NCBI RefSeq assembly: GCF_016415625.1
Contig: NZ_WBXP01000016.1
Location: 17,182 to 81,181 of the forward strand
Reading direction: 5' to 3'
From: Shimwellia pseudoproteus
GTDB lineage: Bacteria > Pseudomonadota > Gammaproteobacteria > Enterobacterales > Enterobacteriaceae
Length of the DNA: 64,000 nt
The notes beneath the pieces were generated by a model. That model made no database searches. It was not told the origin of the DNA and saw only the letters and a list, made by a program, of their open reading frames with translations. The position numbers and the translations under genes were made by a program. Shown piece after piece: positions 1 to 12,318 of this stretch; the first letter of the stretch is position 1; every line of letters begins with the position of its first letter.

Positions 1-170
1 TGTTCAACGGTAAAGTGGTGCTGGGCGATGAGTTCTCCCCGGACGGTAGCCGCCTGTGGGACAAGCAAACCATGGACAAAATGGACAAAGACCGCTTCCG
101 CCAGAGCCTGGGTGGCCTGATTGAAGCCTATGAAGAAGTCGCACACCGTCTGGGCGTTAAAATAGACTAA
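1..170 (+). CDS. purC: SAICAR synthetase, 3' end only
   Basis: This is the last 55 codons of phosphoribosylaminoimidazole-succinocarboxamide synthase, the enzyme that joins aspartate to CAIR with ATP in purine biosynthesis. The visible frame reads [20 protein letters not shown] and ends in GVKID, closely matching my recollection of the E. coli PurC C-terminus. The start lies left of the window. A strong hairpin terminator follows 28 bases after the stop, so the downstream ypfJ is probably transcribed separately. Confidence 0.95.
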   Translation, partial: FNGKVVLGDEFSPDGSRLWDKQTMDKMDKDRFRQSLGGLIEAYEEVAHRLGVKID

Positions 171-197
171 CCGCGCAATCGTTTCCTTACGCTCACG

Positions 198-226
198 GGG
201 ATACCAGTACGGTATCCCTGTTTTTT
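198..226 (+). terminator. Intrinsic terminator after purC
   Basis: An 8-bp perfect stem (GGGATACC / GGTATCCC) with a five-base loop is followed by TG and six T residues. It lies just downstream of the purC stop codon. Confidence 0.85.
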
Positions 227-357
227 ATCCGCTTTCTTATGGTAATTCTTCCGGGAATCACCCAGGATCAATAGGTCGCGGTCCTGGTTTTTCCGGTTTT
301 ATTTTTACCGGCACCAGAGTCCGTTATTCTTTGGGATGGTTATCTGGAGTACGCAGT

Positions 358-1236
358 ATGGATTTAAAAGATCGCCGCGAAAGCGAAAATGTGGAAGACC
401 GACGTAACGACTCGCAGGGCCCCGCGCTGGGTGGCGGTGGCGGCGGTTTTCGCATTCCCCGTGGCAAGGGCGGCCTGATTTTACTGGTCGTGGTGGTGGT
501 TGCAGGTTATTACGGGGTGGATCTCAGCCCGCTGCTGACCGGCGATATGTCTGGTGCACCGCAGCAGTCGGTACAGCGCCAGTCCATTAGCCCGAATGAT
601 GATCAGGCGGCGAAGTTTACCTCGGTTATTCTGGGTACCACTGAGGATACCTGGGGCGAAATCTTTAAAAGCATGGGGAAAACCTATCAACAGCCGAAGC
701 TGGTGATGTACCGCGGGGCGACCCGTACCGGTTGCGGCACTGGCCAGTCCGTGATGGGGCCGTTCTACTGCCCGGCGGACAGCACGGTCTATATTGATCT
801 CTCTTTCTATGACGAAATGAAAAACAAACTGGGCGCTGACGGTGACTTCGCTCAGGGGTATGTGGTTGCTCACGAAGTTGGCCACCATGTCCAGCACCTG
901 CTGGGTATCGAACCGAAAGTTCGCCAGCTGCAGCAGAACGCCTCACAGAAAGAAGTAAACCAGTTGTCGGTACGCCTTGAGCTGCAGGCTGACTGCTTTG
1001 CCGGGATCTGGGGCCAGAAAATGCAACAACAACAGGTACTGGACTCGGGCGACCTCAAAGAAGCCCTGAACGCGGCACAGGCTATCGGGGATGACCGTTT
1101 ACAACAGGAAAGCCAGGGCCGGATCGTGCCGGACAGCTTTACCCACGGGACCTCTGAACAGCGCTACACTTGGTTCAAACGCGGTTTTGACACCGGCGAT
1201 ATCAAACAGTGTGATACTTTCGAAGGCCAGCTGTAA
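358..1236 (+). CDS. ypfJ: YpfJ family neutral zinc metallopeptidase
   Basis: Putative membrane-anchored zinc metallopeptidase of 292 residues. The N-terminus is hydrophilic and glycine-rich and is followed by one membrane helix (roughly residues 39-52, [15 protein letters not shown]), so the catalytic part probably faces the periplasm. The zinc signature HEVGHH begins at residue 172, and a later ELQADCFAG segment supplies a likely third ligand. The ATG at 358 is chosen because it has a GGAG ribosome-binding site at 346-349 and matches the start of the E. coli protein; an upstream in-frame start at 331 is less likely. The gene abuts tmcA. The substrate is unknown in the family. Confidence 0.9.
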   Translation: MDLKDRRESENVEDRRNDSQGPALGGGGGGFRIPRGKGGLILLVVVVVAGYYGVDLSPLLTGDMSGAPQQSVQRQSISPNDDQAAKFTSVILGTTEDTWGEIFKSMGKTYQQPKLVMYRGATRTGCGTGQSVMGPFYCPADSTVYIDLSFYDEMKNKLGADGDFAQGYVVAHEVGHHVQHLLGIEPKVRQLQQNASQKEVNQLSVRLELQADCFAGIWGQKMQQQQVLDSGDLKEALNAAQAIGDDRLQQESQGRIVPDSFTHGTSEQRYTWFKRGFDTGDIKQCDTFEGQL

Positions 1237-1248
1237 GTTGTGACTATC

Positions 1249-3285
1249 ATGGATGATCGGGCCATTGTGTCCACCCTGTGCGCCACAGCGCAAACTATGG
1301 CGCACAGCGGATGTCGGCGTTTACTGGTGGTGAGTGGCGAGCCGGACTGGAGCCTGCACTGTGTCGGGCAATTGATTGACGCCCTGGCCGGGGACTGGCT
1401 GTGGATGGGGCCGGCGCCTCAGCGGGGTTATTATTGCCCGCCGCGCCAGATGCGTTCAGTGCTGGGACGGGAGTTCCGGCACGGGGTATTTGATGCCCGC
1501 AGCGGCCTTGATGTCGAGGCCCTGGCCGCCATGAGCGGCACGTTGACTGCCGGGAGCTGGCTGGTACTGCTGATCCCGCCGCTGCCCCGTTGGCCCCTTC
1601 TCCCCGACAGTGATTCGGTACGCTGGAGCGATACCCCCGGGCCGATCGCGACCCCGTGTTTTATCCACCATGCTATCCGCACCTTACTGAATGACCCGGA
1701 GGTGGTTTTCTGGTCCCCGGCGGGGTTGCAGTATCGCGACGCCCCAGCGCGCCCTCCGTGGTACCCGGCCTCTGGCGCCCCGGCGGCGGGGCAGGCGGCA
1801 ATACTGGCTCAGTTACAGGATATGCGGCGCGGTGTGGCGGTGATCACCGCCCCACGCGGGCGCGGGAAGTCAGCCCTGGCGGGGATGCTATTGCGCGCGT
1901 GGTCAGGCCCGGTACTGGTGAGCGCCCCGGCCAAAGTCGCGGTGGATGTTCTGGCCCGCCACGGCGGTGATAAATTTCAGTTTATTGCCCCGGATGCACT
2001 GCTGGCCGCGCTGGATAACGGCACGGCCCCGGAGGCAGACTGGCTGATTATTGATGAAGCGGCGGCGATTCCCGGGCCGCTACTCACCCGGCTTATTGCT
2101 GCCTACCCGCGTACTCTGCTGACCACTACGGTGCAGGGCTACGAGGGCACCGGTAGGGGATTTTTACTTAAGTTCTGCGCCGCTATTCCCGATCTGCAAC
2201 ATTTTGTTCTGGATATCCCGCTACGCTGGTGCGCCAGTGATCCCCTGGAGCGGGTTATTGGCCAGATGCTGCTATTTGATGACCACGCCAGTGTTGCTCC
2301 CGTCAGTGGGCCTTTGACAATCACCCCGGCGGATCGCCGGCACTGGCTGGCAGACAGCCGTGAGGCCGCCAGCCTGTATGCGCTGCTATGCGGCGCCCAT
2401 TACCGTACCTCTCCTCTTGATTTACGCCGTATGATGGATGCCCCGGCGCAATATTTTATGGCGGCACGCCACGCCGGTGTGGTGGGTGGGGCGGCGTGGC
2501 TGGTCAGGGAAGGGGGATTAACCGCCGCCCTGAGCCAGGCTGTGTGGGCGGGCTATCGCCGCCCGCGGGGTAACCTGGTGGCCCAGTCGCTGGCTGCCCA
2601 CGGCGGCAGCCCGCTGGCGGCGACGCTGCGCGGGCTGCGGATCACCCGGATTGCGGTTACCCCGACGCGCCAGGGACAGGGGCTGGGCCAGAAACTGGTG
2701 GCGGCGGCTCGCCACACCTGGGGGGACGAGGTTGACTATCTGTCGGTCAGCTTTGGTTATACGCCACAGCTCTGGCGCTTCTGGGCCCGCTGTGGGTTTA
2801 CCCTGGTGCGGATCGGCAGCCACCGGGAGGCCAGTAGCGGTTGCTATAACGCCATGGCGCTGCTGCCGGTATCCTCCGCCGGGCAGGTCATGGCTGACCA
2901 CGAGCACCGCCGATTGTGTGCGGACTGGCCCTGGCTGCGGCCCTGGATTGATGAATCGCTTGCGCTTTCCGGCCCTTCAGGCACTACGCTTACTTCAGAC
3001 GACGCTCTGGAGCTGGCCGGTTTTGCCTTCGCACACCGGCCGCTGGAGGCCTGCCTCGGCAGCCTTGGCAGGCTACTGGCCACGCTACCGGGGATGCCGG
3101 TACTGCGCAGCCGCCTTGAGCAGCAGTGTGGGGATGAGGCGATTTGCCGCCAGTTCCGGCTGGCGGGCCGTAAAGCGCTGCTCTGTCGCTGGCGCGAAGA
3201 GGTCGCTGAGGCGCTCAGTGCCCAGGACCCGGAGATGGCAGCCCAGCGGCGGCAACAGATTTTGCAATTGCAATTTTTCAACTAA
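1249..3285 (+). CDS. tmcA: tRNA(Met) cytidine acetyltransferase
   Basis: TmcA (YpfI) uses acetyl-CoA and ATP to acetylate the wobble cytidine 34 of elongator tRNA-Met, which prevents misreading of AUA. About 678 residues, close to the E. coli 671. The RNA-helicase-like ATPase half shows a Walker A motif (APRGRGKSAL) and a Walker B motif (WLIIDEAAA). The GNAT acetyltransferase half has an acetyl-CoA loop around RIAVTPTRQGQGLGQKL. The start could be the GTG at 1240 or the ATG at 1249; neither has a good ribosome-binding site, and 1249 better matches the length of the E. coli N-terminus. It follows ypfJ by a few bases, so translation is probably coupled. Confidence 0.93.
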   Translation: MDDRAIVSTLCATAQTMAHSGCRRLLVVSGEPDWSLHCVGQLIDALAGDWLWMGPAPQRGYYCPPRQMRSVLGREFRHGVFDARSGLDVEALAAMSGTLTAGSWLVLLIPPLPRWPLLPDSDSVRWSDTPGPIATPCFIHHAIRTLLNDPEVVFWSPAGLQYRDAPARPPWYPASGAPAAGQAAILAQLQDMRRGVAVITAPRGRGKSALAGMLLRAWSGPVLVSAPAKVAVDVLARHGGDKFQFIAPDALLAALDNGTAPEADWLIIDEAAAIPGPLLTRLIAAYPRTLLTTTVQGYEGTGRGFLLKFCAAIPDLQHFVLDIPLRWCASDPLERVIGQMLLFDDHASVAPVSGPLTITPADRRHWLADSREAASLYALLCGAHYRTSPLDLRRMMDAPAQYFMAARHAGVVGGAAWLVREGGLTAALSQAVWAGYRRPRGNLVAQSLAAHGGSPLAATLRGLRITRIAVTPTRQGQGLGQKLVAAARHTWGDEVDYLSVSFGYTPQLWRFWARCGFTLVRIGSHREASSGCYNAMALLPVSSAGQVMADHEHRRLCADWPWLRPWIDESLALSGPSGTTLTSDDALELAGFAFAHRPLEACLGSLGRLLATLPGMPVLRSRLEQQCGDEAICRQFRLAGRKALLCRWREEVAEALSAQDPEMAAQRRQQILQLQFFN

Positions 3286-3394
3286 GTTGTTCAGTGGCAG
3301 CGTATGGTCATTTATTTCGCCGGGCCTAGAATGACGGCAGTGATAATGAGACTGGCCCGGACAGTGGTACGGGGCAGGCCATCAGGAGAACATC

Positions 3395-4093
3395 ATGAAA
3401 GACGACCATTTTATTGTTCAGAGCCCTGCAACCCCGGCCCAGCAACTGATCCTGTTATTCCACGGGGTGGGCGATAACCCGGTGGCAATGGGGGAGATTG
3501 GCCGCTGGTTTGCGCCACTGTTCCCGGAAGCCCTGGTGGTCAGCATCGGTGGGCCAATTGCCAGTGGGCCGCACCCTGGCCGGGCCTGGTTCCCGGTTAA
3601 CGGGGTGACCGAGGAAAACCGCCAGCAGCGGGTTGATGATATTATGCCCGCGTTTATTGCCCAAGTGCAGGCGTGGCAGAAGCACAGCGGGGTCGGGCCA
3701 TCTGCCACCGCGCTGGTGGGCTTCTCCCAGGGGGCGATAATGGCGCTGGAAAGCCTTAAGGCCGCGCCCGGGCTCGCTGCCCGCGTGATTGCCTTTAACG
3801 GGCGTTTTGCTTCATTGCCGGCGGCAGTACATAGCGCCACCGCAGTGCATTTGATTCACGGTGAGGATGATCCGGTGATGCCGCTGATCCACGCGGTCAA
3901 TGCCCAGGAGGCGCTGGTTGCGGCCGGCGGCGATGCGACGCTGGATATCGTTGAGGATCTGGGGCACGCCATTGATCAGCGCAGTATGCAGTTTGCCCTC
4001 GATCATTTGCGCTATACCGTGCCGAAGCACTACTTTGATGAGGCGCTGGGGGGCGGGGCAAAACCCGGGGACGATATTATCACCCTGCTATAA
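3395..4093 (+). CDS. ypfH: YpfH serine esterase
   Basis: Cytoplasmic alpha/beta-hydrolase of 232 residues in the phospholipase/carboxylesterase family; E. coli YpfH has esterase activity on short acyl esters. The oxyanion region LLFHGVGDNP lies near the N-terminus. The nucleophile elbow GFSQG places the catalytic serine at residue 111. A downstream GEDDPVMP supplies the likely aspartate and DLGHAID the histidine. The start has an AGGAG ribosome-binding site. It is co-directional with tmcA but 109 bases downstream, so it may have its own promoter. The natural substrate is unknown. Confidence 0.92.
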   Translation: MKDDHFIVQSPATPAQQLILLFHGVGDNPVAMGEIGRWFAPLFPEALVVSIGGPIASGPHPGRAWFPVNGVTEENRQQRVDDIMPAFIAQVQAWQKHSGVGPSATALVGFSQGAIMALESLKAAPGLAARVIAFNGRFASLPAAVHSATAVHLIHGEDDPVMPLIHAVNAQEALVAAGGDATLDIVEDLGHAIDQRSMQFALDHLRYTVPKHYFDEALGGGAKPGDDIITLL

Positions 4094-4107
4094 GCCGCAG
4101 AAATAAC

Positions 4108-4131
4108 AACGCCGCACCCGGGTGCGGCGTT
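4108..4131. terminator. 24-bp perfect palindrome between ypfH and ypfN
   Basis: A perfect self-complementary sequence (arms AACGCCGCACCC / GGGTGCGGCGTT) sits between two convergent genes. It could end transcription from both sides, although only short T-rich stretches follow, so termination may be weak. Confidence 0.6.
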
Positions 4132-4154
4132 GGGTATTATTCCCACGGGGCCAG

Positions 4155-4343
4155 TTATTTCTTTTTCGGCCAGTCATCTTCGTCATCCCACTTATCGTTA
4201 CAGTCACGATGAGGGGGAAGATCGGGCTTATTATCGAGATATTTCTTGGGATCAACCCGATTAAGATCTTTGATAACGTTAATAAACATCCCTAACAGGA
4301 TGACCAGGATAATAATCCACCAGTATTTTGATAGCCAGTCCAT
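4155..4343 (-). CDS. ypfN: UPF0370 small membrane protein YpfN
   Basis: A 62-residue protein with one N-terminal membrane helix ([17 protein letters not shown]) and a charged, aspartate/lysine-rich cytoplasmic tail ending in [10 protein letters not shown], as in E. coli YpfN. An AGAGGAG ribosome-binding site precedes the ATG at 4343; an upstream in-frame start at 4367 is not needed. It follows dapE closely and is the last gene of the yffB-dapE-ypfN operon. Function is unknown. Confidence 0.9.
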   Translation of the reverse strand: MDWLSKYWWIIILVILLGMFINVIKDLNRVDPKKYLDNKPDLPPHRDCNDKWDDEDDWPKKK

Positions 4344-4368
4344 GGGCGGCTCCTCTTTGTATATCAAT

Positions 4369-5496
4369 TCAGGCTACGAGCTGTTCCATAATGCGCTGGT
4401 ACATGCGTGCCAGTAGCTGAAGATCTGCCGCATTAACACACTCATTAATTTTATGAATGGTCGCATTTACCGGCCCCAGCTCAACAACCTGGGCCCCCAT
4501 CCGGGCAATAAAGCGCCCGTCGGATGTGCCGCCAGTCGTCAGCAACTGTGGCTTTATTTCATTATAGTGCTCAACGGCATTAACCACCGCGTCCACCAGT
4601 TTCCCCCGGGAGGTCAGGAACGGCTGGCCGGATAACCACCACTCCAGGGTATAACGCAACTGGTATTTGTCCAGCAGGGCGATAACCCGCTGCTTGAGGA
4701 TCTCGTCAGTCACTTCGGTGCTGAAGCGGAAGTTAAACTGCACGAACATCTCACCCGGGATCACATTGTTACTGCCGGTACCGGACTGCACATTGGCAAT
4801 CTGCATACTGGTCGGCGGGAAGAATTCATTGCCCTCATCCCATACGATATTCACCAGCTCATCCAGCATTGGCGCGGCGCGGTGTACCGGGTTATCCGCC
4901 AGGTGGGGGTAAGCCACGTGGCCCTGGACACCGTGGATGGTCAGGTTGCAGGTCAGCGAGCCGCGGCGGCCATTTTTGACCACATCACCGACCACCTCGG
5001 TACTGGAGGGCTCGCCAACCAGGCAGTAATCGAGGCGTTCCTTACGGGCCATCAGCGCTTCGACCACTTTCACGGTGCCGTTATGGGCGCTGGCTTCTTC
5101 ATCGGAGGTGATCAGGAATGCCAGCCGGCCTTTATGGTCGGGAAATTGGGCCACAAAGCGTTCGGCGGCGACCACCATCGCGGCCAGGGAGCCTTTCATA
5201 TCCGCGGCACCACGGCCAAATAACATACCGTCGCGGATCGTTGGTTCAAAGGGCGGGTTGATCCAGCGGGATTCATCACCGGCAGGCACCACATCGGTGT
5301 GGCCGGCAAAGGCCAGGGTTTCCCCCTGGCCGCGCCAGGCCCAGATATTCTGGGTGTCAGCCACGTTCATCTCTTCGATGGTGAAGCCGATGGCGCGCAA
5401 ACGTTCAATAAGCAGCGCCTGACACCCGGCATCATCCGGGCTAAGGGAGGGGAGACGAATAAGCTGTTGGGTCAGCTCAATAACCGGGCATGACAT
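4369..5496 (-). CDS. dapE: Succinyl-diaminopimelate desuccinylase
   Basis: DapE hydrolyses N-succinyl-LL-2,6-diaminopimelate in lysine and cell-wall diaminopimelate synthesis. This M20 family di-zinc enzyme has 375 residues, the same as E. coli. Metal-binding segments are visible: [12 protein letters not shown] (first ligand His), [10 protein letters not shown] (bridging Asp), [11 protein letters not shown] (Glu-Glu) and the C-terminal histidine in [12 protein letters not shown]. The start at 5496 ([10 protein letters not shown]) matches E. coli; a longer in-frame start at 5511 would overlap yffB. It lies 4 bases from the yffB stop, indicating one operon. Confidence 0.96.
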   Translation of the reverse strand: MSCPVIELTQQLIRLPSLSPDDAGCQALLIERLRAIGFTIEEMNVADTQNIWAWRGQGETLAFAGHTDVVPAGDESRWINPPFEPTIRDGMLFGRGAADMKGSLAAMVVAAERFVAQFPDHKGRLAFLITSDEEASAHNGTVKVVEALMARKERLDYCLVGEPSSTEVVGDVVKNGRRGSLTCNLTIHGVQGHVAYPHLADNPVHRAAPMLDELVNIVWDEGNEFFPPTSMQIANVQSGTGSNNVIPGEMFVQFNFRFSTEVTDEILKQRVIALLDKYQLRYTLEWWLSGQPFLTSRGKLVDAVVNAVEHYNEIKPQLLTTGGTSDGRFIARMGAQVVELGPVNATIHKINECVNAADLQLLARMYQRIMEQLVA

Positions 5497-5500
5497 AACA

Positions 5501-5857
5501 CTACACCTCACTGAAAAACTGCTGATAACGGGACGTATCGAAACCCAGCAGCATAGGCTTACCGGGCGACCAGAGCAATGGACGTTTAATAATCGCCGGC
5601 ATATCGAGCATCAGGGCGATGGCGCTGGCGTCATCAACAATGGCGGCTTTACGGGCAGCATCCAGCTGGCGCCAGGTGGTGCCCCGGGTATTTAGTAGCG
5701 CATCGCGACCAAGCTCGCCGATAAACTGACCCAGCAGGTCAGCATCCAGCCCGTCGACGCGGTAGTCATGAAAGCGGTAGTCAATCTGATTCTGTTCCAG
5801 CCAGCGGCGGGCCTTTTTTATAGTGTCGCAATTTTTAATGCCGTAGAGGGTGGTCAT
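5501..5857 (-). CDS. yffB: ArsC-family (Spx/arsenate reductase-like) protein YffB
   Basis: A 118-residue thioredoxin-fold protein of the ArsC/Spx family, matching E. coli YffB almost throughout ([20 protein letters not shown]). It keeps the single cysteine in KNCDTIKK but, as in other YffB proteins, not a full arsenate reductase cysteine set; the family has been suggested to act as a glutathione-dependent thiol reductase. An alternative ATG two codons upstream (5863) has an AAGGA at close spacing. It is the first gene of the dapE operon. Confidence 0.88.
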   Translation of the reverse strand: MTTLYGIKNCDTIKKARRWLEQNQIDYRFHDYRVDGLDADLLGQFIGELGRDALLNTRGTTWRQLDAARKAAIVDDASAIALMLDMPAIIKRPLLWSPGKPMLLGFDTSRYQQFFSEV

Positions 5858-6440
5858 AACCATGCAGTCCTTAGGGTTGCGAAGGTGGATACTCGCCATA
5901 CGTCGGCAGGACATCTGCGTATCTTTCCGATTATTTAGCGTATGGTTTTGCATGTTTAACGAATAATATTTTCGTCAGCAGGTGATCCTACCCACTATAC
6001 CTGATGTTTCCCGCGGATGTTATTCCACCCGCGCATCGGTAAAGAAAGGGTAACGCATAATTATGCCACTGCGCGCCGCCGGCGGGGAAATAGCTATCCA
6101 TCCCGGGAGGGCGGGGCGAGAAATACAGGATGATCGCGCTTTTCGCCATGGCAAAAATGTTATTTAAATGTAGTGTTTTTTTCCCCGGATAATGTGGCGC
6201 AGCAAGCCCGCCCGGAAGTTAACTAACTTACTGACAGATAAATGCTATCCATGTCACTCAGGGTGAGTAAATGTATCAAAATGTTGCGCTAAATCACATT
6301 TTGATTACATTTCAGCGCGCATAGTTAACTCACAAGAAAATCACGGTTTTTAAGGAAACCAATTTCACTAATAGGATAAAGATTATTCAATCCTTGGTTT
6401 TGTTCTCGTATAATCTCCGACAATAAAAAGAGAGGTATTT
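5858..6440. other. 583-bp intergenic region between yffB and ypfM
   Basis: No convincing protein gene on either strand. The part next to yffB should hold that operon's promoter. The right half is AT-rich and contains a long imperfect inverted repeat (6269-6312) and two copies of the palindrome AGTTAACT (6217-6224 and 6323-6330). A perfect TATAAT at 6409-6414 could be the -10 box for ypfM, but no good -35 lies at the right distance, which suggests an activated promoter. Confidence 0.6.
6269..6312. repeat. Imperfect inverted repeat upstream of ypfM
   Basis: Arms of about 16 bases (left AAATGTATCAAAATGT, right ACATTTTGATTACATTT) are complementary apart from one extra base and are separated by 11 bases. 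It lies about 130 bp before ypfM and is flanked by AGTTAACT palindromes. It may be a regulator binding site or an RNA hairpin; the function is inferred only from symmetry. Confidence 0.65.
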
Positions 6441-6500
6441 ATGATTGAACACGAATTAGGGAACTGGAAAGACTTTATCGAAGGCATGCTTCGTAAATAA
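6441..6500 (+). CDS. ypfM: 19-residue small protein YpfM
   Basis: A very short gene encoding MIEHELGNWKDFIEGMLRK, nearly identical to E. coli YpfM (19 residues). A well-placed AGAGG ribosome-binding site at 6431-6435 and a TATAAT box at 6409-6414 support expression. It lies between acrD and yffB as in E. coli, on the strand opposite to both. The peptide looks amphipathic rather than membrane-spanning. Its function is unknown. Confidence 0.88.
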   Translation: MIEHELGNWKDFIEGMLRK

Positions 6501-6570
6501 TCTTACCGGAGTTTCCTGGAAGCAATACGCTGTTTCCTCTCACGGATGATATGTGGCAATAGCCAGCACA

Positions 6571-6599
6571 AAAAAGGCGACCTTCGGGGCCGCCTTTTT
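6571..6599. terminator. Bidirectional terminator between ypfM and acrD
   Basis: GGCG...CGCC hairpin with a TTCG-containing loop, preceded by five A residues and followed by five T residues. It can serve ypfM on the plus strand and acrD on the minus strand. Confidence 0.8.
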
Positions 6600-6642
6600 G
6601 TTTTTCTGATGCTGTTGGCCCCGGCACGCCCGGGGCGGCGGT

Positions 6643-9600
6643 TTACTCGCCGGTATCCTCTTTCAGCGGGAAGCGGCGGCGTATCAGCACAAAGAACAGC
6701 GGGACGAAAAAGACCGCCAGGATAGTGGCTGAGATCATCCCGCCGATTACCCCGGTCCCTACCGCATGCTGGCTGCCGGAGCCTGCGCCATTACTGGTTG
6801 CCATTGGCAACACCCCGAAGATAAAGGCCAGTGAGGTCATCAGAATGGGCCGTAACCGCTGGCGGCAGGCGTGGAGCGTGGCTTCCGTCAGATCTGTGCC
6901 TTTGGCGTTCATGTCATTGGCAAATTCGACAATCAAAATGGCGTTCTTGGCCGCCAGGCCGATAACCGTCAGTAGCCCGACCTGGAAATAGACGTCATTT
7001 TCCAGCCCGCGCGCCCAGGTGGCTATCAGCGCCCCCAGTACCCCGAGCGGCACTACCAGCATGACGGAGAACGGCACCGACCAGCTTTCATAGAGTGCGG
7101 CGAGGCACAGGAACACCACCAGCAGGGAGATGGCATACAGGGCAGGGGCCTGGGAGCCAGAAAGCCGTTCCTGGAATGACATGGCGGTCCATTCAAGGCC
7201 AAAACCCCCCGGCAACTGATGTACCAACTGCTCCATAACATCCATGGCGGTACCGGTACTTACCCCGGGGGCCGCTTCGCCGATGATTTCCACCGCAGAA
7301 TAACCGTTATAGCGCTCCAGACGTGGTGAGCCGGTGACCCAGCGGGAGCTGGCAAACGCCGAGAATGGCACCATACCGTTGGTACTGTTACGCACATACC
7401 ACTGGTTAATGTCACCGGGCAGCATGCGGTATTTGGCGGCGGCCTGGACGTACACTTTTTTTACCCGGCCGCGATCAATAAAGTCATTGACATAGTTGGC
7501 ACCCCAGGCCGTTTGCAGGGTGTTATTAATATCATCGACGGAGACCCCCAGCGCCTGGGCCTTGCGTTGATCAATATCGATTTGCAACTGCGGGCTATCA
7601 TCCAGCCCGTTGTGGCGCACCCGGGTAAGGGATTTTTGCCCCCCGGCCAGCGACAGCAGTTGATCCCGCGCCTTCATCAGGGCGTTATGGCCGGCACCGG
7701 CGTGATCTTGTAATTCCATATCAAAACCGGCGGAGCTACCCAGCCCGCTGATGGACGGCGGGTTGGAGGCGATAACCCGCGCCTCTTTGATATTGTTAAA
7801 TGCCGCGGTGGCCCGTTCAATAATCGCGAAAGCGCTGCTGGTTTTCGGGTCCCGCTCATCCCAGTCTTTCAGGCGCACGAACATTCGCGCCACGTTCTGG
7901 CCATTCCCCCCGGGGCCGGAGCCTACCGTAGAGAACACCGACACCACGTTGTTTTTTTCTTCGGTCAGATAGTAGTGCTCAATTTTCTCGACCACTTTTA
8001 AGGTCTGCTGCTGGGTTGCGCCACTGGGTAGCTGGACAGAGGTTAAAAACATTCCCCGGTCTTCCTGGGGCAGGAACGAGGTGGGCAGGCGCATAAAAAT
8101 AAATACCATCCCGCCCAGCAGCAGCAGGTAGACCAGCATGGTGCGTGCGCTGCGGCGTAAAATGACCGCCACACCGCGCTCATAGCGATCTGCCTGATGA
8201 TCAAATTGGCGGTTAAACCAGCCAAAAAATCCTTTTTTCTCGTGGGACTCTCCGGGGGCCATCGGCTTTAATAAGGTGGCGCACAGGGCCGGGGTCAGGA
8301 TCATCGCCACCAGTACCGACAGGGCCATTGAGGCAACAATCGTGATGGAGAACTGACGATAAATCGCCCCAGTGGTACCGCCGAAGAAGGCCATCGGGAT
8401 AAATACCGCCGACAGCACCATGGCAATCCCCACCAGCGCGCCCTGAATTTGGGTCATTGATTTACGGGTGGCCTGGCGGGGGGAGAGCCCCTCACTGGAC
8501 ATGATGCGCTCTACGTTTTCCACCACCACGATGGCATCATCCACTAGCAGGCCGATGGCCAACACCATGGCGAACATGGTCAGGGTGTTAACGCTGTAGC
8601 CGCAGAGGTAGAGCACGGTGAAGGTGCCCAGCAGAACCACCGGCACCGCGATAGTGGGGATCAGCGTTGCCCGCAGGTTTTGCAGGAACAGGTACATCAC
8701 GAGGAATACCAGCAGCACCGCTTCGAACAGGGTTTTGACCACATCTTCGATGGAGGCTTTGACGAATGAGGTGGTTTCATAGGCCACCCTGTATTCCAGG
8801 CCGTGAGGGAAATACTGGGATAATTCATTTAAGCGCTTCAGGACCAGTTCCGAGGTTGCCATCTCGTTAGCGCCAGAGGCCAGCTTGATCCCCAACCCGG
8901 AGGCCTGCATCCCGTTAAACCGGCTGAGATAGTCGTACTTTTCGGCCCCCAACTCGACGGTAGCCACATCCCCAAGCAGGACCTGGGAACCATCCTGGTT
9001 GATTTTCAGTGAGATATTGCGAAACTGTGCCGGGGTTTCCAGCATTGACTGGGCATTGATCGTGGCGTTCAGTGCTTGCTTATCCACGGACGGGGTGCCC
9101 CCTAACTGGCCCACCGCAATCTGGCTGTTTTGTGACTGAATCGCATCGACCACATCCTGAGTGGTGAGCTGGAAACTGGTCAGTTTTATCGGGTCCAGCC
9201 AGATACGCATTGAATATTGCGAGCCGTAGGCATCAATATCGCCCACCCCGTTGATCCGGCTCAGCGGATCCTGGAGGTTACTGGCCACATAGTCAGCAAT
9301 GTCCTGTTTATCCATACTGCCGTCGGTGGAGATAAACGCCAGGGTAAGAATGTTGGTATCCCCGGTTTTACGTACCGTCACCCCCTGGTTCTGTACCGAC
9401 TGGGGCAGCTTTTTCATCGCGGTCTGGAGTTGGTTCTGCACCTGTTGTACCGCTTCATCAGGATCGGTACCGGCGGTAAAGGTGAGGGTTACCGTGGCCT
9501 GGCCGGTATTACTGCTCTGGGAGGACATATACATCAGGTTATCCAGGCCGGTCATGTTCTGTTCAATGACCTGGGTAACGGTATTTTCAAGGGTCTGGGC

Positions 9601-9759
9601 GGAAGCGCCGGTATAGGTCGCTGAAATTCTGACGTTTGGCGGTGCCAGGTCAGGATACTGTTCAACGGGTAATGAAATTATCGCCATGATCCCCGTCAGA
9701 CATAAAATAATGGCTATTACCCAGGCAAATATTGGGCGATTAATGAAAAAATTAGCCAT
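6643..9759 (-). CDS. acrD: RND multidrug efflux pump AcrD
   Basis: Inner-membrane proton/drug antiporter of 1038 residues; in E. coli AcrD works with AcrA and TolC to export aminoglycosides and other polar, amphiphilic compounds. The sequence follows E. coli AcrD rather than AcrB or AcrF over its whole length (for example [10 protein letters not shown] and ADLAPPNV-like N-terminal segments). The proton-relay aspartate pair is visible in [16 protein letters not shown] and the lysine in [14 protein letters not shown]. There is no membrane-fusion partner gene beside it, as in E. coli, where AcrA is supplied from elsewhere. E. coli narQ, which adjoins acrD, is absent here. A GAGG ribosome-binding site lies about 10 bases before the ATG. 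Confidence 0.94.
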   Translation of the reverse strand: MANFFINRPIFAWVIAIILCLTGIMAIISLPVEQYPDLAPPNVRISATYTGASAQTLENTVTQVIEQNMTGLDNLMYMSSQSSNTGQATVTLTFTAGTDPDEAVQQVQNQLQTAMKKLPQSVQNQGVTVRKTGDTNILTLAFISTDGSMDKQDIADYVASNLQDPLSRINGVGDIDAYGSQYSMRIWLDPIKLTSFQLTTQDVVDAIQSQNSQIAVGQLGGTPSVDKQALNATINAQSMLETPAQFRNISLKINQDGSQVLLGDVATVELGAEKYDYLSRFNGMQASGLGIKLASGANEMATSELVLKRLNELSQYFPHGLEYRVAYETTSFVKASIEDVVKTLFEAVLLVFLVMYLFLQNLRATLIPTIAVPVVLLGTFTVLYLCGYSVNTLTMFAMVLAIGLLVDDAIVVVENVERIMSSEGLSPRQATRKSMTQIQGALVGIAMVLSAVFIPMAFFGGTTGAIYRQFSITIVASMALSVLVAMILTPALCATLLKPMAPGESHEKKGFFGWFNRQFDHQADRYERGVAVILRRSARTMLVYLLLLGGMVFIFMRLPTSFLPQEDRGMFLTSVQLPSGATQQQTLKVVEKIEHYYLTEEKNNVVSVFSTVGSGPGGNGQNVARMFVRLKDWDERDPKTSSAFAIIERATAAFNNIKEARVIASNPPSISGLGSSAGFDMELQDHAGAGHNALMKARDQLLSLAGGQKSLTRVRHNGLDDSPQLQIDIDQRKAQALGVSVDDINNTLQTAWGANYVNDFIDRGRVKKVYVQAAAKYRMLPGDINQWYVRNSTNGMVPFSAFASSRWVTGSPRLERYNGYSAVEIIGEAAPGVSTGTAMDVMEQLVHQLPGGFGLEWTAMSFQERLSGSQAPALYAISLLVVFLCLAALYESWSVPFSVMLVVPLGVLGALIATWARGLENDVYFQVGLLTVIGLAAKNAILIVEFANDMNAKGTDLTEATLHACRQRLRPILMTSLAFIFGVLPMATSNGAGSGSQHAVGTGVIGGMISATILAVFFVPLFFVLIRRRFPLKEDTGE

Positions 9760-12182
<2,423 letters not shown>

Positions 12183-12205
12183 TCGTCGCGGGCTAATCCG
12201 CGTGT

Positions 12206-12234
12206 ACCGGCAGCCAGGCGCTGCCGGTGCTTTT
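12206..12234 (+). terminator. Intrinsic terminator after aegA
   Basis: Perfect 8-bp stem ACCGGCAG / CTGCCGGT with a seven-base loop, then GC and four T residues. It separates aegA from nudK. Confidence 0.7.
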
Positions 12235-12318
12235 CCGTAATCCGTCTTATCCCTTGCCAAAGACAGCATTAACGGTTCGTCGTAAGATAGGGCGTGATCC
12301 TTTCAGTACGGAACCGTT

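Noticed and set aside
6643..9759. Identification of the RND pump as AcrB or AcrF
   Set aside because: Sequence details and the place next to ypfM/dapE fit AcrD; there is no acrA/acrE gene beside it.
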